Positions 48,268 to 56,223 of a DNA stretch of 64,000 bases are shown one piece after another. Positions within the stretch are counted from its first letter, which is position 1, and every line of letters starts with the position of its first letter. The stretch spans positions 1 through 64,000 of the forward strand of contig JAEUTA010000023.1 in the NCBI GenBank assembly GCA_016788205.1, read 5' to 3'. This DNA is from Flavobacteriales bacterium (lineage in GTDB: Bacteria > Bacteroidota > Bacteroidia > Flavobacteriales_F > PHOS-HE28). The notes under the pieces were generated by a model. It had not been told where the DNA came from. It did no database searches and was given only the letters and a program-made list of their open reading frames with translations. The translations under genes were made by a program, and so were the position numbers.

Positions 48268-49876
48268 ACAGCGCCGAACCAGGGTAGCCATATTGTGCTC
48301 CAGCACCCATCTACCCAAATGGCAGGGTTCCGCCCTCCGCCATTTAGTGGATATGCCTGATGTTGAACTGGTTGCTGCAGGCATGTTGCGGGGTGGGCAG
48401 GATGGCACGGGCTCGCCCGGTCTTTTCGGTCGCCTGGAACGGCATGCCTTGCGACTTCTTTGTGAACAAGCGCACCTACGGGAAGACATTTCGGAGCACG
48501 TGGAGAATGCAGCCGTGGTGGACCTTGGGATAAGATCGGACATGGGCCAAGGCCTGGAGCAGTTGCAAGCGCATCGACCCGATGTGGTCTTCTCTTTCAT
48601 TCCGCTGCGACCTGAACTGACCCGCTCCAGTGAGCTGCCCATATGGCAGTTCATCATCGGCGGGCAACCGTTGCTGGACACAGGAATGCCCATCCTGGGT
48701 CCACATCTTTTCAATGACCAGCGCAGTGCTACCTATCTGATCGGACCCGGAGGCAACACCTGTTCTGGTTTCGACCTACCCCGGGCTGTTCGAAAAGGTG
48801 TACCTCTTATCGACCCGCTGCTATTTGCTTCAGCCTGGTTGCCAACGCTTGTTCTCAAGGGCGCATCGGCCAAAAGAACAAACACTTCAATATTAGATAG
48901 TTTATCATCTGATGATCAAAACTCTAAAATAGAGTACATCAAGCTGATAATTCGATTAGAACTGCAACGGTCCTTGCACAAAGCTCGCACTGAATCGGAA
49001 GAAGGTTCGTGGAACATCGGCGTGCTTTACCAACCGATCACCGCCCTGTTGGATGCCGAGCCCAGCTTGAACGTACGCTGGCTACCATCCCCTTCGGCTG
49101 GCAATCATCGCATGGAGCCCTTCGGCTACACGGCTTCCGACGGTCAGCTTAACGTACTGTACCGCAAGCAGTCAAAGGAGAGGACGTACGATACCTTGGC
49201 ACGACTTCGTCCGAAAAGTGACAGCGTACTGAAGCGCTCCCGATCCATGCTCAGCACCCAGGCGAACTTGGAATACCCTTTCGTACTGGAACGTCCTGAT
49301 GGCGCCTATGCGGTCATCAGCTATCCGCACCAAGGGCGAACAGAGCTGTTCAAGGTGGCCGAAACGAACGATGGACTGGACCACGTTAAAATATTGTTGA
49401 ACAAGGCTATAAATAGTCCAACTTTAACTGAACATGAAGGACTTTGGTGGCTTTTCGGGACAGATCCGGAGGCGCCGAACAATGTGTTACTCGCCTTCCA
49501 TAGTGAGCGTTTCGATGGCCCCTACACTCCGCATGCGAGCAATCCGATCAAGATGGGCTCAGTAGGTGTGCGGCCGGCTGGCACCTTCTTTCGACGAGGC
49601 AATGAGTTGTGGCGTCCATCGCAGGATGCAAGCAACCCAGACAACATGGCAGTAATTCTGAATCGTGTTGAAGAACTCACCCCAACGACGTTCCATGAAA
49701 CATGCGGGAGTCGCGTCGCTGGTTTCCGGGGCTCGGTCTATGGCCACGGCGTGAGGACATTATCCGCGATGGGAGATATCACCTTGATCGATGGGATCCG
49801 GTCCGCTAATGTTCCCACTGCGGGCACGGAAAAGCGCGAGCACCGGAAAAAGCGGAGTTCAACGGCAAGCGAATGA
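48260..49876 (+). CDS. Two-domain protein: formyltransferase-like plus GINT1-like beta-propeller domain
   Basis: 538 residues. The N-terminal about 190 residues resemble a methionyl-tRNA-formyltransferase-like Rossmann domain (RVAILCSSTHLPKWQGSALR ... HRPDVVFSFIPLRPEL). The C-terminal about 300 residues resemble the glucosidase-like domain of plant glucosamine-inositolphosphorylceramide transferases (LEYPFVLERPDGAYAVISY ... GLWWLFGTD ... LWRPSQDASNPDNMAVILNRVEELTPTTFHET). The pair occurs in bacterial polysaccharide clusters. Two short AT-rich stretches (about 48,880-48,960 and 49,385-49,440) break the otherwise GC-rich codon use. It is sandwiched between a GT4 and a flippase with overlapping stops and starts. 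Confidence 0.65.
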   Translation: MAEQRRTRVAILCSSTHLPKWQGSALRHLVDMPDVELVAAGMLRGGQDGTGSPGLFGRLERHALRLLCEQAHLREDISEHVENAAVVDLGIRSDMGQGLEQLQAHRPDVVFSFIPLRPELTRSSELPIWQFIIGGQPLLDTGMPILGPHLFNDQRSATYLIGPGGNTCSGFDLPRAVRKGVPLIDPLLFASAWLPTLVLKGASAKRTNTSILDSLSSDDQNSKIEYIKLIIRLELQRSLHKARTESEEGSWNIGVLYQPITALLDAEPSLNVRWLPSPSAGNHRMEPFGYTASDGQLNVLYRKQSKERTYDTLARLRPKSDSVLKRSRSMLSTQANLEYPFVLERPDGAYAVISYPHQGRTELFKVAETNDGLDHVKILLNKAINSPTLTEHEGLWWLFGTDPEAPNNVLLAFHSERFDGPYTPHASNPIKMGSVGVRPAGTFFRRGNELWRPSQDASNPDNMAVILNRVEELTPTTFHETCGSRVAGFRGSVYGHGVRTLSAMGDITLIDGIRSANVPTAGTEKREHRKKRSSTASE

Positions 49877-51141
49877 TCCGCCCAGTAGCAGGAACGGTAG
49901 CGGCTCGTATTCTGGTCACGGTGCTGAATCTGCTCCTGATCGTGATCGGAGGGCACTCGCTCGGGGTATCCGGCCTAGGCCTCATGAGCCTGATCGTGCT
50001 CGGGGTGACCATCATTCTGTTGCTGAACCACGTGGTAGGGGGCGGCGGACTGGTCTACCTGGTGCCACGCTACGGTGTGCAGTCGCTGCTAATGCCTGCT
50101 TATGCCTGGGCTGCCATCACAGCCGCAGTGGCCTATACGGTTCAGCTGTTCGTTCCGTTGGTGCCGCAGGAACTGGCGGTCCATGTAGTCTTCCTGGCCT
50201 TCCTGCAATCGCTCAATAGCATTCACCTGAACGTGCTCCTAGGGCGCGAACGGATCGCGTTGCAGAACGGTATCCTCGTCGCCGGGAGCGTGATCCAAGT
50301 GGTAGCGTTCGCTGCGCTCATACGCTCGGATGGCGCTGGGATCATGGATTATGTATGGGCCACCTACCTTGCTCACGGCACCACAGCACTGATCTCAGGA
50401 GCCTTCATGCTCTTCGGGACGGCCGAGCGAAAAGCCGCAAATGAGCCGGTGGTCAGGGCTTTATTCCGCCAAGGAGGGCTAGCCCAAATGGCAAACCTGC
50501 TTCAACTGCTCAATTACAGGTTCTCCTATTACCTCATTGAACGGTTCCAAGGCTTGGGAACGCTGGGTGTTTTCAGTGTTACGACCCAATTGGCGGAGGG
50601 TGCGTGGTTGGTGCCGAAGAGCATCGGTGGCGTGCTCTACAGCAAGGTGAGCAACCTGGAAGAGGCAGCGCGCCAACGCGAGCTCACCCTGGTGCTTTAT
50701 AAGGTGGCGGTCATCGTTGGAGCGTTGTTCAGCCTATCGCTGCTCATCGTTCCCGTAGCGTTCTACAGCTGGGTCTTCGGTCCGGAAGTGCGAGGCCTCC
50801 GACCCGTTCTGGCTTGTATGGTGCCCGGATTGCTCGCGATGTCCGGGTCGCAGGTCCTGAGCCATTACCTGAGCGGTACCGGGCGCATCCACCACAACAC
50901 GATCGGCTCCGGGCTTGGCCTTCTGGTCACGCTGCCGGTGGGCTTCGTTCTGATTCCGGCGCACGGCCTCATCGGTGCCGCTATCACCACCTCCGCAGCG
51001 TACACCGCCAGCGTGGCGTACCAGACGGTGGTATTCTTGCGCGGGACAAGTACATCCTGGCTGGAGCTTCTGCCCCACGCCGGTGATGGTCGGCGTGTAC
51101 TGAAGGTCTGGAAGCGTGCACGGGAGCGCCTTCTGGGCTAG
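49873..51141 (+). CDS. Lipid-linked polysaccharide flippase (Wzx-like)
   Basis: 422 residues with 12 or so transmembrane helices of the MATE/polysaccharide-transport superfamily (AARILVTVLNLLLIVIGGHSLGVSGLG ... VVGGGGLVYLVPRYG ... RFSYYLIERFQGLGTLGVFSV). Wzx flippases move lipid-linked glycans to the periplasmic face of the inner membrane. It overlaps the preceding gene by 4 bp (ATGA), so it belongs with the two transferase-like genes. Its stop overlaps the convergent bshB1 stop by sharing CTAG. Confidence 0.85.
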   Translation: MIRPVAGTVAARILVTVLNLLLIVIGGHSLGVSGLGLMSLIVLGVTIILLLNHVVGGGGLVYLVPRYGVQSLLMPAYAWAAITAAVAYTVQLFVPLVPQELAVHVVFLAFLQSLNSIHLNVLLGRERIALQNGILVAGSVIQVVAFAALIRSDGAGIMDYVWATYLAHGTTALISGAFMLFGTAERKAANEPVVRALFRQGGLAQMANLLQLLNYRFSYYLIERFQGLGTLGVFSVTTQLAEGAWLVPKSIGGVLYSKVSNLEEAARQRELTLVLYKVAVIVGALFSLSLLIVPVAFYSWVFGPEVRGLRPVLACMVPGLLAMSGSQVLSHYLSGTGRIHHNTIGSGLGLLVTLPVGFVLIPAHGLIGAAITTSAAYTASVAYQTVVFLRGTSTSWLELLPHAGDGRRVLKVWKRARERLLG

Positions 51142-51860
51142 CCCAGCGCGATCAGATCGTTGACGCCAGGTGGCCTGGTGGTCGTGAACCCTTCACCGTA
51201 TGTCACCCCCAGCAGTCGGCCCATTTCACGGGCCCGCGCTTCCAAGAAGGGAAGGAAGTCCAGATTGGCTATCGGGCTCATCGGTTCCGTGCTGTTGGGA
51301 TCATAGAACTGCGACGCGAAGCAACGCAGCGCCTTTTCCTTCTGCGCCCAATAGGGGGTGATATCCACCACCAGGTCCGGCTCTATCCACCGGTCTTGGA
51401 CCGCATGGAGCACCGTCCGTGGCCTCCACGCCTCCTGAATACCACCCTCCCATTCGGTGGATATCCTTCTGAGGCCGCTCAGAAAACAAGCCTCTGCCAC
51501 CAACGAAGCTCCCCGACCATGATCCGGGTGCCGGTCCCGCACAGCATTGGTAAGGACCACTTGCGGTCGATGAGCACGAATGGAGCGAACTACGTCCAGC
51601 AGACTTTCCTTATCCATGCGGAAAAAGCCATCGGACAGGCCCAGCTGATAACGGAATGAGGCATCAAGGACCTTCATCGCAGCATCGGCCTCGGCCTTCC
51701 TGATGGCCGGGGTACCACGCGTCCCCAATTCACCGGCGGTAAGTTCCACCAAGCCCACGGTATGCCCCAACGCTCGATGGTGGAGGACCGTGCCCGCCAT
51801 GGCGATCTCAACATCGTCCGGGTGTGCGGTGATGCACAGGATGTCCACCGTGGTGTTCAT
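51138..51860 (-). CDS. bshB1: Bacillithiol biosynthesis deacetylase BshB1
   Basis: 240 residues of the PIG-L/LmbE family. Zn ligands are in AHPDDVE at the N-terminus, and the catalytic-region RDRHPDHGRGASLVAEACFLSGL matches BshB1. It removes the acetyl group from GlcNAc-malate in bacillithiol synthesis, giving a low-molecular-weight thiol used by Bacteroidota and Firmicutes instead of glutathione. It overlaps the upstream glutathione-peroxidase-like gene by 4 bp, coupling thiol synthesis to peroxide defence. Confidence 0.9.
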   Translation of the reverse strand: MNTTVDILCITAHPDDVEIAMAGTVLHHRALGHTVGLVELTAGELGTRGTPAIRKAEADAAMKVLDASFRYQLGLSDGFFRMDKESLLDVVRSIRAHRPQVVLTNAVRDRHPDHGRGASLVAEACFLSGLRRISTEWEGGIQEAWRPRTVLHAVQDRWIEPDLVVDITPYWAQKEKALRCFASQFYDPNSTEPMSPIANLDFLPFLEARAREMGRLLGVTYGEGFTTTRPPGVNDLIALG

Positions 51861-52456
51861 CGCCCTTCGATCCAGTTCACCACCCGTTGATCCGACGGCT
51901 CCACCCCGGACTCCATGGACATGACCAATCGGCCATCTCCATCAATGAGGTACTTGTGGAAGTTCCATTTCACCTCGGTGTCCATCACTCCGTTCTGGCT
52001 TTTGTTGGCCAGCCAATGGTACACCGCGTGCTGATCCTTGCCCTTGGTGGCCACCTTGGCCATCATCGGGAAGGTAACACCGAAGTTCTTTTGGCAGAAC
52101 GTGGCGATCTCCTGTTCTGTTCCGGGCTCCTGCCCGCCAAAATCATTGCTTGGGAACCCTATGATCACCAGGCCCTTGTCCTTGTAAGTGGTATAAAGGT
52201 CCTGGAGTTGAGCATATTGTGGCGTGTAGCCACACTCGCTGGCCGTATTCACCACCATGATCTTCTTTCCACGGAACTGGTCGAGCTTTACGAGTTGGCC
52301 TTGAATATCGGTAGCACTGAGGTCGAAAAAGCTCATGGCGGTGCGAGGTGGAGGTTGATCACCGCCAACCGGTACGGACACGGGCCCGACCTGTACGCGG
52401 TTGAAACAACCCGTGGACAGCAAGGCGGCGGAGATGAGTTTGAACAAGTGACGCAT
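51857..52456 (-). CDS. Glutathione-peroxidase-family lipoprotein
   Basis: 199 residues. A short hydrophobic leader ends in a candidate lipobox (ALLSTGC, Cys 17). The peroxidase domain has the catalytic cysteine in NTASECGYTPQYAQLQ and the conserved GFPSNDFGGQEPGTEQEI and WNFHKYLI motifs. The selenocysteine of vertebrate forms is replaced by Cys. Such enzymes usually use thioredoxin rather than glutathione. Overlap with bshB1 by ATGA suggests a bacillithiol-linked role (inferred). The ATG at 52456 is chosen because the open frame upstream to 52873 has no leader. Confidence 0.85.
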   Translation of the reverse strand: MRHLFKLISAALLSTGCFNRVQVGPVSVPVGGDQPPPRTAMSFFDLSATDIQGQLVKLDQFRGKKIMVVNTASECGYTPQYAQLQDLYTTYKDKGLVIIGFPSNDFGGQEPGTEQEIATFCQKNFGVTFPMMAKVATKGKDQHAVYHWLANKSQNGVMDTEVKWNFHKYLIDGDGRLVMSMESGVEPSDQRVVNWIEGR

Positions 52457-52604
52457 ATGATGTCGTAAGGGCACTAAGGTCCGGAATGTTCCGCTCAGCA
52501 GAGCGTCCGTCTCGAGCGTGCTGGCATCTGTCCACCTGAACAAGTTGAATGGCAAGGTGTTCAGCCAGATGTCACCTTTTCCACCGCCTTGCGTAGAAGC
52601 GCCT

Positions 52605-53438
52605 ATGCGCAACCTATGCCCTGCCTTGTTCTTCGTCCTATCGTCCGTCGGATCCCAGGCCACTGCCCAGGACGCCGTGCGCATCACGGATATCGCCCAG
52701 TTGGTGCGCAAGCCCGACCTGGCACAGGACCAAGCTGTCCGCAGCGGCATGCAGGCCGCCGGTGTTGCTGAAGACAGGGCCCAGAAGGCGTTGGCGCTGG
52801 GCAAAGCCAACGACCTGCCCACCGGCCTGCGGACGGACAGCGCGTTAGCCGCCAATGCGGCTGCGGTACGCAACTACAACGCCCACAAGGTGTGCAGCTA
52901 TGCGGATGAGACCGGTGCCAAAGTGCTGGTGCAGATACCGGCCAGCGAGAACTACCATATGCCCGAAGACCTGCGCAGCAGGGAAGATATCTTCCTGGTG
53001 CTACCCGAAGCAGCGTTGGAGACGGCCCTTACCGATGGACAGCGCCCCAAGCCGAGCAAAGGCCCGGATTGGAAACGCATGCGCGAGGTCCGCATCATTT
53101 CGCCCGACGGTGTATACGCGAGTTACGACCTGGGGGCGGACAGCACGATCCTGAAAGAGCTGGGCTCCAATGGCATGAGCCAGCCGGAGATCGATGCGGT
53201 GGTGTTCAGGAGCCACGAACGCAACTGGCCCGAAGGCATCGACTCCTTCGACCGCCGCTATCCGAAGGCCAGGGATCTGAAGAAATACAAGGCGTTCCAA
53301 GCTGCTACGTGGGATGATAAGGTGCTTCTAGTAGTGCCCGTGGAAATGAACAAACGTATGCCCGTTACCATGCGTCCGCACCTGGATATCTACATGGTCT
53401 ACGCGCGCAGCGCCGTGGAAGTGCGGTCCAAGAAATGA
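52605..53438 (+). CDS. Secreted hypothetical protein
   Basis: 277 residues with a signal peptide (about 1-22, ending ATAQ). The remainder is soluble, with two similar-looking stretches: KVCSYADETGAKVLVQIPASENYHMPEDLR and KYKAFQAATWDDKVLLVVPVEMNKRMPVTMRPHLDIYMV. These suggest a tandem or internally related fold. No family recognised. Divergent from the peroxidase gene; a single gene. Confidence 0.65.
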   Translation: MRNLCPALFFVLSSVGSQATAQDAVRITDIAQLVRKPDLAQDQAVRSGMQAAGVAEDRAQKALALGKANDLPTGLRTDSALAANAAAVRNYNAHKVCSYADETGAKVLVQIPASENYHMPEDLRSREDIFLVLPEAALETALTDGQRPKPSKGPDWKRMREVRIISPDGVYASYDLGADSTILKELGSNGMSQPEIDAVVFRSHERNWPEGIDSFDRRYPKARDLKKYKAFQAATWDDKVLLVVPVEMNKRMPVTMRPHLDIYMVYARSAVEVRSKK

Positions 53439-53524
53439 ACCGCTCGCGGATCCCTTCATCCGTTCAAGACCGATAACGTTCACTCTTCACATACGCCGGC
53501 GCCACGTTCGGCCGTTGAGGTCCA

Positions 53525-53989
53525 ATGCACGTAAGACTCGCATTGACCGCGCTGCTAGCACTTGCGCAAGAGCCCGCCCTACCTGAACTCAACCGGCGTA
53601 TCGTGGAGCTGGTCACCGCCCAGCAAGGGCGCAAGGTGGGCCGAGGTGAATGCTGGGACCTTGCTGCCTACGCACTGAACGGTGCTTCGGCCCATTGGGA
53701 TGGGGCCTACGATCTTGGCCGCCTCATCGACCCGGGCAAAGAGCACATCCTCCCAGGAGATATCCTGCAATTCGAAGGTGTGGTCATGGAGCATCGCACG
53801 GCGAACGGCATGGAACGCTACAGCTTCATGAAGCATACGGCCGTGGTGATCGCGGTAGAGGAACCTGGCAAGGTGCGTATTGCCCATCAGAACTTCGGCA
53901 CTGCTGGCCGCAAGGTGAGCACCCTGGACTTACAACTGGCTGACCTGGTGGAAGGCGAATTGCTCTTCTATCGTCCCAAAGCAGAATAG
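53525..53989 (+). CDS. Papain-fold (CHAP/AIM3-like) secreted protein
   Basis: 154 residues with a short signal-like leader (MHVRLALTALLALAQ). The catalytic arrangement of a small papain-like enzyme is visible: Cys43 in GRGECWDLAAYAL, His104 in FMKHTAVVIAV, Asn123 in HQNFG, with GDILQFEGV between. The pattern fits CHAP domains and the related BBC1/AIM3 cysteine-proteinase-like family. It could act on peptidoglycan or peptide bonds. The assignment is by motif; no substrate evidence. Confidence 0.6.
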   Translation: MHVRLALTALLALAQEPALPELNRRIVELVTAQQGRKVGRGECWDLAAYALNGASAHWDGAYDLGRLIDPGKEHILPGDILQFEGVVMEHRTANGMERYSFMKHTAVVIAVEEPGKVRIAHQNFGTAGRKVSTLDLQLADLVEGELLFYRPKAE

Positions 53990-54031
53990 CGCAGCAGTGG
54001 TGCGGATTATGCGCGGATGTACCTTGCGCTC

Positions 54032-54502
54032 ATGCACAAGCGCATCACGCTCTTCACACTTGGTATCGCGTTCTTGGGTTGTTCGGCCCCGGAAAGTTCC
54101 CCCGATCGGACCGAGGCTCTTCCAGAACCGACCGTGTCTACCGATCCGGTAGAAGGGACCTTCTGTTTTTTGAAGGCCTTGAACAAGGACAGCACCTTCG
54201 TGAAGCTGACCGTACAGGGTGATAGCGTGCTTGGAAGCATGCGTTGGCGACCGTGGGAAAAGGATGGTGCCACTGGTAGCTTGTCCGGCCTGCGCAACGC
54301 CGAGGGTGAGTTGGAACTGATCTACGACTACATGATAGAGGGGCAGCACCAGACCGAAACGAAGGTGATGAAGATGGAGGGCAGCCTATTGTGGATCAAG
54401 ACCGGCCAGCTCGTGGACCCCAACAACGATGGACATCTGCATTATGCTGACGTGTCGAAGGCCACGTATTCGGAACAAGCCGTGGCGGTGCAGTGCCGGT
54501 GA
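54032..54502 (+). CDS. Lipoprotein, hypothetical
   Basis: 156 residues with a lipoprotein signal (LGIAFLGC, Cys 17) and a soluble beta-rich domain (VEGTFCFLKALNKDSTFVKLTVQGDSVLGSMRWRPWEKDGATGSLSGL), which resembles the small lipocalin/TonB-independent domains seen in many Bacteroidota lipoproteins. Not assigned. It begins 42 bp after the papain-like gene. Confidence 0.65.
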   Translation: MHKRITLFTLGIAFLGCSAPESSPDRTEALPEPTVSTDPVEGTFCFLKALNKDSTFVKLTVQGDSVLGSMRWRPWEKDGATGSLSGLRNAEGELELIYDYMIEGQHQTETKVMKMEGSLLWIKTGQLVDPNNDGHLHYADVSKATYSEQAVAVQCR

Positions 54503-54537
54503 TCGGCCAACGGCCTTTGCCCTAATTTAGCCCGACC

Positions 54538-54924
54538 ATGACGCTCCGTGCCGCTATCGCGCTCCTCCCCGCCCTGCTGCTGGCTGCCTGCTCCACTCAC
54601 AAATTCGTGGCCAGCAGTCATCCAAATGGCAAACCCGAAGTGGTCATCTACATGAAAGGTGAGGGCGACGAGGCGGAGAAGGTGATGGAGAAGGTGTACT
54701 ACCCCAATGGTCAGTTGGAATATGTCGGTCATTTCGAGAAGGGCGTGGAGCACGGCGAATGGCTGTACTATTATGAGAATGGCACGAAGAAGTACCTGGA
54801 GACCTGGGTCAACGGCATTGAACAAGGCATCCATCTGGACTACTCACCCGACGGACAGGTGTATCGCGAGCTACACTACGAGAAAGGCAAGGTCGTGAAG
54901 GAGGTGGATCGTTCGAAGAATTGA
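54538..54924 (+). CDS. YwqK/MORN-type lipoprotein
   Basis: 128 residues: lipobox LLLAAC (Cys 18), then repeated MORN-like units (VYYPNGQLEYVGHFEKGVEHGEWLYYYENGTKKYLETWVNGIEQGIHLDYSPDGQVYRELHYEKGK). Such 'toxin-antitoxin system YwqK family antitoxin' proteins are widespread in Bacteroidota, but most, including this lipoprotein, have no toxin partner. Likely an outer-membrane lipoprotein of unknown role. Confidence 0.8.
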   Translation: MTLRAAIALLPALLLAACSTHKFVASSHPNGKPEVVIYMKGEGDEAEKVMEKVYYPNGQLEYVGHFEKGVEHGEWLYYYENGTKKYLETWVNGIEQGIHLDYSPDGQVYRELHYEKGKVVKEVDRSKN

Positions 54925-54966
54925 ACGATGGGCGCGGTAGCGGGAGGTGCACCGACGTTCTCCCCG

Positions 54967-55008
54967 CTTGTTACTTGACACTTGACACTTGTTACCTGAC
55001 ACTTGTCC
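54967..55008. repeat. Short tandem repeat, CTTGACA-type
   Basis: Three direct units: TTACTTGACACTTGACACTT, then GTTACCTGACACTTGTC. Its translation on the minus strand gives the KCQVTSVKCQVTSGENV type seen as spurious peptides in many Bacteroidota genomes. It reaches into the start of the GT87 gene. Confidence 0.7.
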
Positions 55009-56223
55009 CTACTCCGTTCGTACCCGCGTCCTTTCCAGTTCGGCTTTGCGCTGATCGCGCTCCTGCTCTTCATCGCGGAGCACATCAACGGCCGTTTCTG
55101 GCTGAACGACCTTCGGGTCTATTACGGTGCTGGCGAGGCCCTGCTGAACGGTGAACCGCTCTATGGCGTGGCGCATGGACTTAGCAGTGGCGTGTTCAAA
55201 TACGCGCCGATGCTGGCCTTGGTCTACGCGCTGTTCGCCCTGCTGCCCTACTCCGTTGCCGCTTCTCTTCAATATCTATTGATCACACTGGCCTTTTTGG
55301 ACGGCATGCGGCGCATCGATCGTTTGGTGCGCGAACGGTTCTTGGGAGGCAAAGGCGAGGGATACCTGCCGTTGTTACTGATCGCCCTGGCATGCATCGT
55401 TCATGTGCATCGCGAACTGCACTTGGGCAATATCAACATGATGTTGCTGTGGCTTCTCGTGGTTGCGTTGGAAGAGTTGCTACGTGGTCGGGAAGTGAAC
55501 GGCGGACTGCTGCTTGGTGCCGCCATACTCGCGAAACCCCACTTCCTGGTGCTGCTGCCCTTGCTGGTACTGCGCAGGCGCTGGGAAGCGCTTGGAGCAT
55601 CGATCGGTGCGATCATAATCGGCGTGCTGCTCCCTGCTCTCTTCCTTGGATGGAACGCAAACTTGGAAGTCCATGTCGCGTGGCTAGGCGAAATGGCAAA
55701 GCACAATGCCTCGCTGATCTACACCGGTAGTGATGACTACCGCGCCGTGAACACCATCTACTCGTTCGTGCATCGCGCCGTGTTGAAGTATGCAATGCCT
55801 GCCAGCGGGTCCGAAGCGTATGTCCTGCTCATGTTCATCGCAACGGCGTTCGCGGGGTTCGTATGGTGGAACGAACGACGTGGCATCGTGAACGCATTCG
55901 CGTTTGAATTCTTGCTGCTCGTCGCATTGGTCCCAAGCATCACGCTCACCGATACCGAACATTTCCTGCTCGCGCTGCCGTTCGTGGCCTACATCATCCA
56001 TCGGCTCGTTCCGAGGTCGGATCCACGCTGGCTCGTGTTCCTTGCCGTTCCGTTGCTCTTCATGTACGGCGGCAACTTCGAGGATGCTTTGGGTGACTTT
56101 TCCGATGTGTTGATCCACCACGGAGTGCTCGGTATCGGCAGCGTTGGATCGCTGGTGCTGAGCGTGATCCTCTGGTCGCGATCGAACCATATGCCCTCAC
56201 GGACGTCCAACCCGAACACATGA
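55003..56223 (+). CDS. Glycosyltransferase family 87 protein
   Basis: 406 residues with about ten transmembrane helices, typical of GT87/DUF2029 mannosyltransferase-like enzymes: LNDLRVYYGAGEALLNGEPLYG at the N-terminal loop, ELHLGNINMMLLWLLVV, and LAKPHFLVLLPLLVLRRRW. Such enzymes use polyprenyl-phosphate sugars on the outer face of the membrane. The start is uncertain: no ATG precedes the first helix, and TTG 55003 lies inside the tandem repeat. It overlaps the next gene by ATGA. Confidence 0.8.
   Translation: MSLLRSYPRPFQFGFALIALLLFIAEHINGRFWLNDLRVYYGAGEALLNGEPLYGVAHGLSSGVFKYAPMLALVYALFALLPYSVAASLQYLLITLAFLDGMRRIDRLVRERFLGGKGEGYLPLLLIALACIVHVHRELHLGNINMMLLWLLVVALEELLRGREVNGGLLLGAAILAKPHFLVLLPLLVLRRRWEALGASIGAIIIGVLLPALFLGWNANLEVHVAWLGEMAKHNASLIYTGSDDYRAVNTIYSFVHRAVLKYAMPASGSEAYVLLMFIATAFAGFVWWNERRGIVNAFAFEFLLLVALVPSITLTDTEHFLLALPFVAYIIHRLVPRSDPRWLVFLAVPLLFMYGGNFEDALGDFSDVLIHHGVLGIGSVGSLVLSVILWSRSNHMPSRTSNPNT

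Noticed and set aside
54538..54924. YwqK 'antitoxin' implying a toxin-antitoxin system
   Set aside because: It has a lipobox and no toxin gene next to it; the MORN repeats do not by themselves imply antitoxin function.
54876..55088. 70-residue minus-strand frame with KCQVTSVKCQVTS
   Set aside because: It only translates the tandem repeat at 54967-55008; such peptides are a known artefact.
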